Shown: one piece after another, positions 1 to 8,602 of the stretch
Layout: each line of letters starts with the position of its first letter
How positions within the stretch are numbered: position 1 is the first letter of the stretch
Assembly (NCBI RefSeq): GCF_011762095.1
Contig: NZ_JAASQO010000011.1
Location: 116,107 to 180,106 of the forward strand
Length of the DNA: 64,000 bases
From: Parvibaculum indicum
GTDB taxonomy: Bacteria > Pseudomonadota > Alphaproteobacteria > Parvibaculales > Parvibaculaceae
Direction of reading: 5' to 3'
Notes under the pieces: generated by a model
Told to the model about the DNA's origin: nothing
The model's input: the letters and a program-made list of their open reading frames with translations, nothing else
The model's database searches: none
Made by a program: the position numbers and the translations under genes

Positions 1-172
1 CGCCGGAACCGCTCAGAACGAGTTCACCCGCCTCCACATGAAGATCCTTCACGCCGTCCAGCGAGACGATCTCCGCCGTCACACCATCGGGTATCGTGAA
101 ATTCTTCCCGGCCTCGACCGTGACAAGTTCCACGTTTCCGCCGACGCTCGTCAATTGAAGGACGATCTTCAT
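1..172 (-). CDS. N-terminus of a protein cut by the window edge, possible type I secreted protein
   Basis: Only the first 57 codons are in the window; the gene runs off the left edge. The ATG at 172 follows a GGAG about nine bases upstream. The visible residues start MKIVLQLTSVGG and are rich in Val, Gly, Thr and acidic residues, with no classical signal peptide. That would suit a large secreted or adhesin-like protein exported by a C-terminal signal, but no named domain can be recognised. It lies 70 bases downstream of a TolC-family gene on the same strand, which supports an operon of exporter plus substrate. The role is inferred from context only. Confidence 0.5.
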   Translation of the reverse strand, partial: MKIVLQLTSVGGNVELVTVEAGKNFTIPDGVTAEIVSLDGVKDLHVEAGELVLSGSG

Positions 173-242
173 CGCTTGTTACTCCGGTTGAGCCTTTTGC
201 GCGTTCATCGGGCAGTTCTGGCGGGGGGCGGTCGAATTTCGG

Positions 243-1568
243 TCAATCGTCTCCGCTTGCGGCGGCGGGGGCGAGTTCGCCCATCGCCGCGACGACGCCG
301 TAAGCGGATCGCAGTTTGTCGAAGCGTGCGTCGAGTTCGGCGCGGTTCGCCGCGCGTTCCTCGTTCAACACGAAGAAAAGGTCGAGAAGGTCTCGCTGGC
401 CGCCGATGAACTGCGCGTCGTAAACACGAACGAGTTCGCTCGCCGCGGCCTTGCGGCGCAGCAGCACCTGATACGTATCCCGGGCGGAACGATAGTTTTC
501 CAGCGCCTTCAGAACGCCGAGCCGCACGTCGCGCGCGACATCGTGAATGCGGATCGACGCCGCCTGCTCGCGATAACGGGCAGCACTCGCATCGTAGAAA
601 GCAGCCCCGCCCGTCGCGAAATTGTAGGTCAGCCGGAGACCGACATAATAGTCGTCGTCGGGCCCGGAAATGCCTTCGATATTGCGCCCGTTCCGCGCCC
701 GCGCCTCGGCATCCAGGCGAGGGTAGAAGCTGGCTTTGGCAGCGTCGTGCGAACCGTCCGCCGCCAGCGCGCGGGCGCGCGCCGCGGCGAGCGCCGGGTG
801 ATGCCGCTCCGCCCCGGCCACGGCTTCGTCGGGTGTCAGATCCACGATCTCCACAGGCTCCACCGGCGGTTCGAGCGCGTCCGGCGCCGCGCCGATCAGC
901 TCTCGGTAGCGCGTTTCCGCTAGGACGAGTTCGCGTTCGGCGTTCATGACGAGATAGCGCGCTTCTTCCGTCTGGCTGCTGCCGACGACGGTGAGCGAAC
1001 GAAGCCCCGGGTCCGCCTTCGCACGGCGCTCGATACGGTCGGCGATATTTCGCGCGCGTTTCTCATGATCTTTCAGTAGGGCCAGCCTCTGCCGCGCCTC
1101 GAGAACGGAGAGATAGGCATCCGCCGCGTCGAACGCGACATCGTTGAGCTTCGACTGGGCGGTGAGGGTCTCGGCCTCCGCATCCGCCTTCGCGGCGGAA
1201 ACGCGAGCGGGCGTCCGCATACCGTCGAAAATCGGCTGCGTCACGGTCAGCGAATATTCCTTGGCCGTCAGGGTGCGCTCGAAGGTCGGACGATCCGTGT
1301 TCTCCCGCCGGATGGATCCGTCGAGCGAAACCGTGGGGAAATAGCCGGAACGCGCGGCCCCGACCTCCCGCTCCGCCGCCTTCGCCTCGAGCCGTGCCGC
1401 CTTGGCGCCCGGATGGTCGCTGATGGCAAGGCCCATCGCGTCATCGATTGTGAATGCCTGCCCGTTCGACGCGAAGACTGCCGTCGTACACAGCGTAACG
1501 ATCATCCCGAGACCGGGGAGCGCACCGGCCCGCCGGCTGCCCCGCCGGACACATCTTCCACTCTTCAT
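243..1568 (-). CDS. TolC-family type I secretion outer membrane protein
   Basis: Outer-membrane channel-tunnel protein of 441 residues that would carry substrates from an inner-membrane exporter across the outer membrane. Residues 1-38 form a signal peptide ending near GQA; the mature part begins FTIDDAMGLAISDHP, the usual start of TolC proteins. Two long alpha-helical halves follow with the typical LTVTQPIFDG beta-strand stretch, and the C-terminal repeat ends in a helical region with YRVL-like spacing (ENYRSARDTYQVLLRRK). I chose the ATG at 1568 because it is followed by the signal peptide and preceded by AAAGGGA; an in-frame ATG at 1637 would add 23 unlikely residues. No ABC transporter or membrane fusion gene is visible here; they may lie left of the window. 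The upstream region is AT-rich with candidate Fur and LysR sites. Confidence 0.88.
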   Translation of the reverse strand: MKSGRCVRRGSRRAGALPGLGMIVTLCTTAVFASNGQAFTIDDAMGLAISDHPGAKAARLEAKAAEREVGAARSGYFPTVSLDGSIRRENTDRPTFERTLTAKEYSLTVTQPIFDGMRTPARVSAAKADAEAETLTAQSKLNDVAFDAADAYLSVLEARQRLALLKDHEKRARNIADRIERRAKADPGLRSLTVVGSSQTEEARYLVMNAERELVLAETRYRELIGAAPDALEPPVEPVEIVDLTPDEAVAGAERHHPALAAARARALAADGSHDAAKASFYPRLDAEARARNGRNIEGISGPDDDYYVGLRLTYNFATGGAAFYDASAARYREQAASIRIHDVARDVRLGVLKALENYRSARDTYQVLLRRKAAASELVRVYDAQFIGGQRDLLDLFFVLNEERAANRAELDARFDKLRSAYGVVAAMGELAPAAASGDD

Positions 1569-1647
1569 TTCGGGATTCCCTTTCAGCCGCCCTGTCTGCA
1601 AGAGCTGCATCAAAATGAGAATCCCCCCGATATTCAACGATTTTTAT

Positions 1648-1662
1648 TGATAATGATTAATA
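1648..1662. promoter_or_regulatory. Fur-box-like 7-1-7 site upstream of the TolC gene
   Basis: The 15-mer TGATAATGATTAATA agrees with the enterobacterial Fur core TGATAATNATTATCA at 13 of the 14 non-N positions apart from one or two 3' bases. It lies 80 bases before the chosen TolC start in the most AT-rich part of the window. Alphaproteobacteria often use other iron regulators (Irr, RirA), so the match is suggestive only. Confidence 0.35.
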
Positions 1663-1715
1663 AACGAGACTCAATTCATCGGGTTGATAACAAAATCATG
1701 GCAATAGATATTATA

Positions 1716-1750
1716 TTCAATTTATGAATACTTACAATTCATGCCATGAA
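1716..1750. promoter_or_regulatory. Tandem LysR-type operator half-sites
   Basis: Two dyads of the form TTCA-N5-TGAA sit at 1716-1728 and 1738-1750. Both fit the T-N11-A signature of LysR-type regulators, and their centres are 22 bases apart, two helical turns. The second dyad extends to ATTCAT-GCC-ATGAAT (1737-1751). They lie between the divergent TolC gene and the LysR gene, where a LysR-type protein normally binds to control its neighbour and itself. Confidence 0.55.
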
Positions 1751-1872
1751 TGAACCCATACTTTCGGTCTACCCGGACCAAAATGAAAAATGCATGCAAG
1801 ATGCGGTTTTTGAGGTCGCGATTTTATGTATGGTGACCGCTGTTTGATGCGAGGCTTCGGGAGCTACGACGC

Positions 1873-2823
1873 GTGAATATCCGTGAACTGGATCTGAACC
1901 TGCTGCTCGTTTTCGATGCGATCTATATTGAGCGAAGCATCAGCAAGGCCGCGGCCAAACTGGGCATGTCTCAGCCCGCCGTCAGCAATGCGCTGCGGCG
2001 CCTCCGCCACTTCACAGGCGACACCCTGTTCTACAAGGCAGGAACCGGCGTCGCCCCCACCCGCACCGCCATGACACTGGCCGTCCCCATCGGCCACGCG
2101 CTCGACACCGTGGAGCGCGGGTTGTCGTCGGTGCGCAGTTTCGATCCGGCCACCTCGACACGCACGTTCCGCATCGGCGTGAACGATGTCGTTCACAATA
2201 CGCTGGTGCCGGCCCTGGTGGGGCTTACGCGCCGGGAAGCCCCGCATATCATGCTCGAATTCGTGTTGCAGGACAGCGACCGCGCGGCCGATTCCCTGAA
2301 GGGCGGCGAACTCGATATCGCGCTGCTTCCCGGCTTCGTCATCGGCAACGACCTCGCCTCGCAGAAAGTGTGGGAAGAGAGATTCGCCATCATCATGTCC
2401 CGCTCCCACCCTTTCGCCAATCGGGACCGGCTCACCAAGGACGATCTGCGCGAATTGAATTTCGTGGCGACGACGCATGTCAAACGCCTGCGCGGCTTCC
2501 TCGACGAGGTGTTCCGGCAGAACGGTGTCGAACGGACGGTCGCCTGCGCCGTTGCCGACACGCAGAACCTTTATCCCCTGGTCGCCGTATCGGATCTCGT
2601 CGCGTTGGTCGGCGTCTATTTCGCGGAGCAATACAACACGGATGGCAGCCTAGTGATGTTCGATACGCCCTTCCCGGTTCCGAATATCGACGCCCATATC
2701 GCCTGGACCAGCGAGGCGGATGCCGATGAAGGGCATAAGTGGATCCGCGACCATGTCATCGACATCCTCATCACCGGCTCCAGAATGCGCGACAGGGCAA
2801 GGCCGGCCGACCTCCTCGGGTAG
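1873..2823 (+). CDS. LysR-family transcriptional regulator
   Basis: Regulator of 316 residues. Residues 1-62 form the winged helix-turn-helix (LDLNLLLVFDAIYIERSISKAAAKLGMSQPAVSNALRRLR), and residues 95-300 form the periplasmic-binding-protein-like effector domain. The opening MNIRELDLNLLLVF and the FRIGVNDVVHNTLVPAL segment resemble the NodD/LinR/NahR subgroup, which senses small aromatic compounds; the ligand cannot be read from the sequence. The start is GTG at 1873. The gene is divergent from the TolC gene across about 300 AT-rich bases carrying two LysR-type dyads, so it probably regulates that gene and its own expression. Confidence 0.9.
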   Translation: MNIRELDLNLLLVFDAIYIERSISKAAAKLGMSQPAVSNALRRLRHFTGDTLFYKAGTGVAPTRTAMTLAVPIGHALDTVERGLSSVRSFDPATSTRTFRIGVNDVVHNTLVPALVGLTRREAPHIMLEFVLQDSDRAADSLKGGELDIALLPGFVIGNDLASQKVWEERFAIIMSRSHPFANRDRLTKDDLRELNFVATTHVKRLRGFLDEVFRQNGVERTVACAVADTQNLYPLVAVSDLVALVGVYFAEQYNTDGSLVMFDTPFPVPNIDAHIAWTSEADADEGHKWIRDHVIDILITGSRMRDRARPADLLG

Positions 2824-2992
2824 CTCCCGTAAACGCGCGCCAACGCATATGTGAAGCAGGCGCCGCCCCAACCCGAAAATCCGAGTAAATTACTGCGACT
2901 ATCTGCGAGCGGCCCTTTCCGCCGACGGGAAAGCCCCCGAAGCGGCTGCTTTCTGCCGAACGGGACGGGCATATCGAATGAAGGAAAGGGAT

Positions 2993-3067
2993 TGGCTGGG
3001 GCGGCAGGATTCGAACCTGCGCATGACGGGATCAAAACCCGTTGCCTTACCACTTGGCTACGCCCCA
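2993..3067 (-). tRNA. tRNA-Gln (anticodon TTG)
   Basis: Read on the minus strand the molecule begins TGGGGCGTAGCCAAGTGGTA and ends in a seven-base acceptor match, discriminator G and an encoded CCA. The anticodon stem ACGGG/CCCGT holds the loop TTTTGAT, giving anticodon TTG (reads CAA). The T arm contains GGTTCGAATCC. All stems pair, so the gene looks functional. It is transcribed away from the tRNA-Pro gene 134 bases away. Confidence 0.97.
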
Positions 3068-3201
3068 AAAAGAGGGCCGGAACATAGCCTCATGGCATCG
3101 GCCGCGCAAGCGGCGGCGCGCCGCCCGAGGCGCGGAAAAGCTCGGAATCCGGCCTTGCAGCGCGCGCGCGCAGGCGATATAACCCCGCCTCCAGAGAACG
3201 T

Positions 3202-3278
3202 CGGAGTGTAGCGCAGCCTGGTAGCGCACCTCGTTCGGGACGAGGGGGTCGGAGGTTCGAATCCTCTCACTCCGACCA
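3202..3278 (+). tRNA. tRNA-Pro (anticodon CGG)
   Basis: A 77-base cloverleaf with acceptor arms CGGAGTG/CACTCCG, a D arm with GCGCAGCCTGGTAGCGC, an anticodon stem CCTCG/CGAGG around TTCGGGA (anticodon CGG, reads CCG), a T arm GGAGGTTCGAATCCTCT, and an encoded CCA. CCG is a frequent proline codon in this GC-rich genome. Confidence 0.97.
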
Positions 3279-3414
3279 TTCTCTGATTTCCCCCTCTCCC
3301 TGCCTGAAATTTGCCTGCCCCCTCGCGCAGATGTGTCTTTGCATCCCCTGCCGCGATGTGGATCATGTCGCCCATGGCAATCCGCGCAAACAAGCGGCCT
3401 TCAGGGAGAACATC

Positions 3415-4050
3415 ATGAAACCCGTCCTTTACGACTACACCGCCGCGCCGAGCCCGCGCCGGGCGCGCATCCTGCTGGCGGAAAAAGGCATCGAGCACGA
3501 AAACGTTCAGGTGGACCTTGCCAGGGGCGAACAGCTTTCCGACGACTACAAGAAGATCAATCCGGCCTGTACCGTCCCGGCGCTGAAGCTCGAAAGCGGG
3601 ACGATTCTCACCGAAAATCTCGGCATCGCGGCCTGGGCGGAGGCGGTGAAGCCCGAGCCCCCGCTTCTGGGCACCACGCCGGAGGAAAAAGGCCTGGTGC
3701 TGGGCTGGAATGCGCGGATCGAGTTCGAAGGCTTCATGCCCATCGCCGAGGTGCTGCGCAACACCTCCAAGGGCATGGCGGACCGCGCCCTTCCCGGCCC
3801 CGTCAATCTTGCGCAGATTCCCGAACTGGCAGAGCGCGGCGCGGTGCGCCTCACCCGGTTCTTCGACGTTTTGAACGAGCGCCTGAAAGGCCGGAACTAT
3901 ATCGCCATCGACGGCTATTCCCTCGCCGACATCACGGCGCTTGTCTGTGTGGATTTCGCCAAATGGGTGAAGCACGAGCCGAAACCCGAGCATGAAGACC
4001 TCAAGCGCTGGCACGCAGCGGTTTCGGCCCGGCCCAGCGCCAGGGCATAA
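3415..4050 (+). CDS. Glutathione S-transferase family protein
   Basis: Cytosolic glutathione transferase of 211 residues, probably conjugating or reducing small electrophiles with glutathione. Residues 1-78 are the thioredoxin-like half (KPVLYDYTAAPSPRRARILLAEKGIEHE, cis-proline in ACTVPALKLES, glutathione-contacting LTENLGIAAW). Residues 88-205 form the all-helical half with the conserved YSLADITALVCVDFA N-capping motif. The ATG at 3415 has AGGGAG seven bases upstream; an earlier ATG at 3331 would add 28 residues unlike any GST start. It stands alone downstream of tRNA-Pro; substrate unknown. Confidence 0.88.
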   Translation: MKPVLYDYTAAPSPRRARILLAEKGIEHENVQVDLARGEQLSDDYKKINPACTVPALKLESGTILTENLGIAAWAEAVKPEPPLLGTTPEEKGLVLGWNARIEFEGFMPIAEVLRNTSKGMADRALPGPVNLAQIPELAERGAVRLTRFFDVLNERLKGRNYIAIDGYSLADITALVCVDFAKWVKHEPKPEHEDLKRWHAAVSARPSARA

Positions 4051-4082
4051 TCGTCGGCCTCAAACGAGCGTGTACCGTCGCG

Positions 4083-4616
4083 ATGATCGAAACAGCCCGG
4101 ACAAGACTTAGGCAGTGGCGAGAATCGGACCGGGACGCGTTCGCCGCCCTCAACGCTCATCCGGAGGTCATGCGGGATCTGGGCGGCCCTATCGGCAGGC
4201 GTTCGAGCGATGAAAAGTTTGATCGCTATGCCGAGGCCTATGAAACGCACGGCTTCACCCGCTGGGCGATTGAAACCTTCACGGGAAAGTTTCTCGGTTA
4301 TGCGGGCATCATGCCGTCGCGTCCCGGACACCCTCTCGGCCCGCATACCGAGATCGGCTGGCGGTTGCGGCGCGAGGCATGGGGGCACGGATATGCCACG
4401 GAAGCCGCCGCTGCCGCGCTTGTGGACGGCTTTGAACGCTGCGGGCTGACGAAAATATTCGCCTATACCGCTCCCGACAATGTGCGGTCGCAGGCGGTGA
4501 TGGACCGGCTCGGCCTCGTTCGCTCCGTCTCGCTCGACTATGAGGAACCCCATAATGGCGGCTTGTGGCGGGGGCTTGTGTGGGTCGCCGAGCACCGGCC
4601 CTCAATTGACACCTAG
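4083..4616 (+). CDS. GNAT-family N-acetyltransferase, RimJ/RimL type
   Basis: Acetyl-CoA-dependent acetyltransferase of 177 residues. The opening IETARTRLRQWRESDRDAFAALNAHPEVMRDLG is typical of the RimJ/RimL subgroup that modifies protein N-termini or small amines. Acetyl-CoA binding motif A is visible as LRREAWGHGYATEAAAALVD (about residues 99-118), followed by the NVRSQAVMDRLGLV segment that ends motif B. It starts 32 bases after the GST gene and may share its transcript. The acceptor cannot be predicted. Confidence 0.85.
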   Translation: MIETARTRLRQWRESDRDAFAALNAHPEVMRDLGGPIGRRSSDEKFDRYAEAYETHGFTRWAIETFTGKFLGYAGIMPSRPGHPLGPHTEIGWRLRREAWGHGYATEAAAAALVDGFERCGLTKIFAYTAPDNVRSQAVMDRLGLVRSVSLDYEEPHNGGLWRGLVWVAEHRPSIDT

Positions 4617-4644
4617 AACCGCGCCCCTATAGTGCCGCTCGCTT

Positions 4645-4858
4645 TTATGGTTCTTCCCGTATGTCGGAAACGGCAAGGAAGAGGCAAGAGGGAACAGGGT
4701 GCGGCGCGCCGAAGCGCGTCAAGTCCCTGGCTGCCCCCGCAACTGTGAGCGGCGAGGCCGCGTTTCATGACATGCCACTGGCCGTTGGTCCGGATTTCCG
4801 GATCGGCCGGGAAGGCGAGACGCCGCCGACGACCCGCAAGCCAGGAGACCTGCCAGAA
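4645..4858 (+). promoter_or_regulatory. Cobalamin riboswitch
   Basis: The leader has the ordered conserved elements of the adenosylcobalamin riboswitch: a 5' ATGGTTCTTCCCG stem strand, GGGAACAGGGTGCGG, CCTGGCTGCCCCCGCAACTG (the B12 box region), GTGAGCGGCGAGG, GCCACTGG, GGGAAGGCGAGACGCC, and the closing ACGACCCGCAAGCCAGGAGACCTGCC near 4830-4855. It sits 5' of a BtuB-type receptor, its usual target. When cobalamin is bound the downstream gene is normally shut off. Edges are approximate. Confidence 0.95.
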
Positions 4859-5076
4859 AGCGCGTCATCTGCCGGTGGCCGGGGTGTGCCAGCGGGGCGG
4901 TGATTTCCGCTGATGGTGACGCGTCGGGTCGATGCGCGTCGCCGGAGCCTTTTCCCGGCAGACCATTGCCTGCCGCGTTTCCCGACAAGCGGCACTCTCT
5001 CGCTTCCCGTATATGCGCCTCCCCGCCGGTTCCTGCGGCCCGGGGTTTGCCGCGATCATGTTACGGGGGTTCACCC
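4859..5076 (+). other. Long leader between cobalamin riboswitch and receptor start
   Basis: This stretch of about 220 bases should contain the expression platform. A small hairpin CGGCAG/CTGCCG (4956-4961 with 4970-4975) is present, and GCGG/CCGC pairing is possible just before the start region around 5034-5060. No U-run terminator is obvious, so control may act on translation. No convincing short gene is seen. Confidence 0.4.
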
Positions 5077-7029
5077 ATGTTGAAATTCGAGCGGCGTTCC
5101 ATCGCCCTTCTCGCCGTCGCAGCCTGTGCCGCGACAACGACCGCCACCTACGCCCATGCCGAAACGGACGCGATTTCCGACGGCATCCTGATTACCGGCG
5201 GCCTCGAACCGCTTCCCACGAAGGAAGTCACTTCGAGCTATACGATCATCACTGCGAAAGACATTGAAGAGCATCAGTACCGCACAGTAACGGAAGCTCT
5301 GCGCGCGGTGCCCGGTATCCATGCCGTACAGCAGGGTGGCCAGGGCACCATCACCAGTGCCTTCCTGCGCGGCGCCAATTCCAACTAAACGCTTGTGATG
5401 ATCAACGGCCAGCCGGTCAACGATCCTTCATCGCCGACCAACGCTTTCAATTTCGCCGACCTCACGACGGAGAATGTCGAGCGCATCGAAATTATGCGCG
5501 GTCCGCAGTCTGCTCTTTACGGCAGCCAGGCCATGGGTGGTGTCATCAACATCATCACCAAGAAAGGCGCTGCTGCGCCAGGCGGAAGCCTCCGCCTCGA
5601 AGCGGGTACGCGCGGCCGCTTCAATGCGGCGGGCACGAGCGGCGGCAGCTTCGGAAGCCTGTCCTATTTCGCCTCTCTGTCCCGCCAATACACGCATGGC
5701 ACCGACATAACGCCCGGCAAATACCGTTTCGGCGTACCGCGTGAGCGCGACGGCTATGAAAACATTACCGGCTCGCTACGCCTCGACAACAGGTTCGGCG
5801 AAAACCTGAGGGGCACGCTCTTCACGCAGTTCAGCGACACCGATACCGATCTCGACAATTTCGGCGAGGATATCAACTACAGGGGACGGACATGGCAGTT
5901 CACCAGCAATGGTTCGCTGTCAGGTTCCTATTTCGGCGGCAAGGTGCGCCCCACCCTGTCGGCCTCCTTCATGCAGATACGCCGCAATGACGAGAACCCG
6001 CCGGACACGTATGCGCCGACGACCAATGTGAACACCACCTATTTCGGACGACGCTATACGGCCAGCATCGACACTGCGATCGACCTGCTCGAATGGAACA
6101 CGTTGGTCGTCGGCGCCAAATGGTCCCGGGACGAACTCGACTCCACCGGCTTTTCCAATAGCTCCTGGTCGTCCGCAGTGCAGAATTCCCACGCACGCGA
6201 AAATGCCACAGCCGTCTACGCCACCGAAAATCTGAATTTCGGCGAGCGCGTCTTCGCACTTCTGAGTGTGCGTTACGACATGCCGGAGAAATTCGACAAT
6301 CAGGCCACGTTCACCATCGCGCCCGGCTACTACCACCCGGAAACGGACACACGCATCACGCTGAGCTACGGCACGGGCTTCAAAACACCGTCTCTCTATC
6401 AGCGTTTCGGATTCACGCCGGATTCTCTCACGAGCGGCGCATTCACCGGCAACCCGAACCTTTCTCCAGAGCGGAGCCAGGGATGGGAAGTCTCCGTCGA
6501 TCAGGGCCTGTTTGCCGAACGGGTCCGCGTCGGCGTCACTTATTTCATGAACCGGGTCAAGGATCCGATCATCACCCAGTACGATACCTTCTATATCAAC
6601 TCGACATCCGTGAACGGACCCGACTTCCGCAGCCATGGAATCGAGAGCGAAGTCGATGCCCAGATCCTCGACAATCTGTCGGCGACCCTCTCCTATACCT
6701 TCACGGTGATGGAGCCGGGCAACACCAATGCCACATCCCGTCGGCCGCGCCACAAGCTCTCCTTCTCGGCGAACTGGGCACCGGACGAGCGCACCACGGT
6801 TGCGACGGATGTCAATTTTGTCGATGTCTATGCCGATCCGGGGTTTTATGGCGGCATTGTCAATCCGACACCCTATACAACGGTCGACGTCGCCGTGACG
6901 CGCAAACTCACCGACATGATTTCAGTGTCCGGCAAGGTGTCGAACCTGCTTGACCGCACCTACTACCCCGCCGACGGCTATGAGGCCCCCGGCTTCGAAG
7001 CACTCGCGGGCGTGACCGTCTCGTTCTGA
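5077..7029 (+). pseudogene. btuB: BtuB-type TonB-dependent vitamin B12 receptor, interrupted by an in-frame TAA
   Basis: Read through its stop, this is a complete 650-residue outer-membrane receptor for cobalamin uptake. Residues 1-28 are a signal peptide ending AHA; a TonB-box-like ISDGILIT follows at about 33-40; the plug domain covers about 50-160; the 22-stranded barrel runs to a C-terminal F (VTVSF). Codon 104 (5386-5388) is TAA, inside the plug, at FLRGANSN-stop-TLVMINGQPVNDPS. Homologues usually have Gln there, and CAA to TAA is one transition. The frame continues open for 547 codons with normal composition, so the change is recent, a sequencing error, or a read-through codon. An intact cobalamin riboswitch precedes it and a strong terminator follows. 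A restart at GTG 5395 would lack signal peptide and TonB box. Confidence 0.85.
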
Positions 7030-7052
7030 CGGCACGCGCGGTAAAACGTAAG

Positions 7053-7086
7053 ATGCCCGCTCCTTCCGGGGAGCGGGCATTTTTTT
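7053..7086 (+). terminator. Rho-independent terminator of btuB
   Basis: A perfect 11-bp stem ATGCCCGCTCC/GGAGCGGGCAT with a six-base loop is followed by six T residues (7081-7086). It lies 23 bases after the btuB stop. Confidence 0.95.
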
Positions 7087-7106
7087 GCGCGTCGACCGCT
7101 TCTTCC

Positions 7107-7952
7107 TCAGCGGCCGGTGAAGTTCGCCGCGCGCTTTTCCACGAAATGCGCGACGCCTTCCTTGAAGTCCTCGCTCGCAAAACTCTTCTGCATCTCATCG
7201 TCGCCGATGGCGAGCGCTGTGTTGAAGTCCTGGAACATCGCCTTCCAGACCTGCCGCTTCATCACCGTCATGGAACGCGGCGACACGCTTGTGGCCAGCA
7301 TGCGGGCATAATCCATCACATTGTCCATGAAATGCTCGGCGTCGAAGCTGCGATTGACGAGACCGATACGCTCGGCCTCGCGCCCGTCGAATTTGCGCGC
7401 CGACATCAGCAGGTCCATCGCGTGGGCGGGCCCCACCAGATGCGGCAACAACCATGAAACGCCATGCTCGGCCACGAGCCCGCGGCTCGCAAAGGCGGTG
7501 GTGAATTTCGCATCCGTCGCGGCGAAACGCATATCGGCATAAAGCGCCACGACAAGGCCGAGCCCGGCGGCGGGTCCGTTGATCGCGGCGATGACGGGCT
7601 TGGGCACGTCCATCAGGAAGCCGAAGCGCCCGCCATAGGCGCCTTCGAGATCGGGGCCGGCGGCGGCCCTGAACGCGGCCTCCGCATTTTTTTCGTCGGA
7701 CACTTCGCGCTTTTCGCCGCCCTCCGCCTCGATCTTCTGGAGAAGGTCCATATCGGCACCGGCGCAGAAACCGCGCCCGGCTCCGGTCAGCACGATCACG
7801 CGCACTTTCTCGTCGGCGCTGGCCTCGGCCATGGCGGCCTTTACGCTCTTCTCCATCGCGCCGGTCCAGGCATTCAGCTTGTCCGGCCGGTTGAGCGTGA
7901 CCACGGCCACGCTGTCCTCCACCGCATAGAGGACATCCTCATAAGCGCTCAT
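7107..7952 (-). CDS. Enoyl-CoA hydratase/isomerase family protein
   Basis: Crotonase-fold enzyme of 281 residues acting on acyl-CoA thioesters, probably in fatty acid or related degradation. The oxyanion-hole segments are GAGRGFCAGADM (about 57-68) and NGPAAGLGLVVALYADMRFA (about 124-143). The two glutamates of classical hydratases are not at their usual places; the RGLVAEHGVSWLLPHLVG segment (about 157-174) resembles isomerase or PaaG-like members, so hydration is not certain. An acidic insertion with QKIEAEGGEKREVSDEKN follows the first oxyanion segment. It is convergent with btuB and stands 84 bases from the next minus-strand gene. Confidence 0.87.
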   Translation of the reverse strand: MSAYEDVLYAVEDSVAVVTLNRPDKLNAWTGAMEKSVKAAMAEASADEKVRVIVLTGAGRGFCAGADMDLLQKIEAEGGEKREVSDEKNAEAAFRAAAGPDLEGAYGGRFGFLMDVPKPVIAAINGPAAGLGLVVALYADMRFAATDAKFTTAFASRGLVAEHGVSWLLPHLVGPAHAMDLLMSARKFDGREAERIGLVNRSFDAEHFMDNVMDYARMLATSVSPRSMTVMKRQVWKAMFQDFNTALAIGDDEMQKSFASEDFKEGVAHFVEKRAANFTGR

Positions 7953-8036
7953 TGTCGTTCCTCCCTCGTCCCGTTCCAGTAAGGAGGACTATAGCGCTCA
8001 AGGCGGGGGCCCGCGAAAGGGGCTTTCGGGCGCGGA

Positions 8037-8333
8037 TTATTCGGCGTCGGTTTGCGCGGCAGGCGCCTTGTCGTTTTGCTGCCGGCGCACCTGCCAGGCA
8101 TCCTTCAGCGCAGCGCGGCAAGGTTCGGAAAACTGCGAAGCGTTGTCGCGCACGCAGTTGCGCATCTTCTCTTTTCCGCCGCCGATCGCGGACTGGCAAT
8201 ATTGCTGAATGTCCTGACCGCAACTCTGGCGGACCTGGGCGCGCGTGTCGGCCTTGCCGGCGCTCACGGCGGCCAGCACCAAAAAGAAACCGGCTATTAC
8301 GGATATCGTGGATTTGCTGAGCAGGGATGTCAT
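8037..8333 (-). CDS. Small secreted protein with cysteine-rich GLG1-like repeat
   Basis: Protein of 98 residues with a signal peptide (residues 1-29, cleaved near GKA-DT) and a mature part with four cysteines spaced as C-x7-YC-x14-C-x11-C. The pattern SCGQDIQQYCQS...KMRNCVRDNASQFSEPCRAAL resembles the cysteine-rich GLG1/FGFR repeat found in small alphaproteobacterial periplasmic proteins of unknown role. The C-terminal 20 residues are Gln/Ala/Asp-rich and probably unstructured. Function unknown. Confidence 0.75.
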   Translation of the reverse strand: MTSLLSKSTISVIAGFFLVLAAVSAGKADTRAQVRQSCGQDIQQYCQSAIGGGKEKMRNCVRDNASQFSEPCRAALKDAWQVRRQQNDKAPAAQTDAE

Positions 8334-8602
8334 CGCCGTACCCCGAAAATGGTTGCCGTGCCTGTGTCTGCTACGGCCGGAGAGGGTGTTTCCGTCGCAC
8401 CGTCCTATCTCTTTGCGCGTCGGACAGCGTCCTGTTTGAGCGCCAATCGCGGCAAAAGGCGGGCGGGTCCAAGGCCATTCCGGGGAAATCCGGGAAGCGC
8501 GCGCCAGGAATGTGAACCATATTCACGCTTTTGTTGCCGCATGCGCCGCCCGCCCTCATAATCGGCGCGAACAAAATCCTGAATACAGAGGGGAACTGGG
8601 AC

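Noticed and set aside
5389..7029. Separate gene for the part of btuB after the TAA
   Set aside because: It would lack signal peptide, TonB box and half the plug, and there is no Shine-Dalgarno before GTG 5395; it is in the same frame as the first part.
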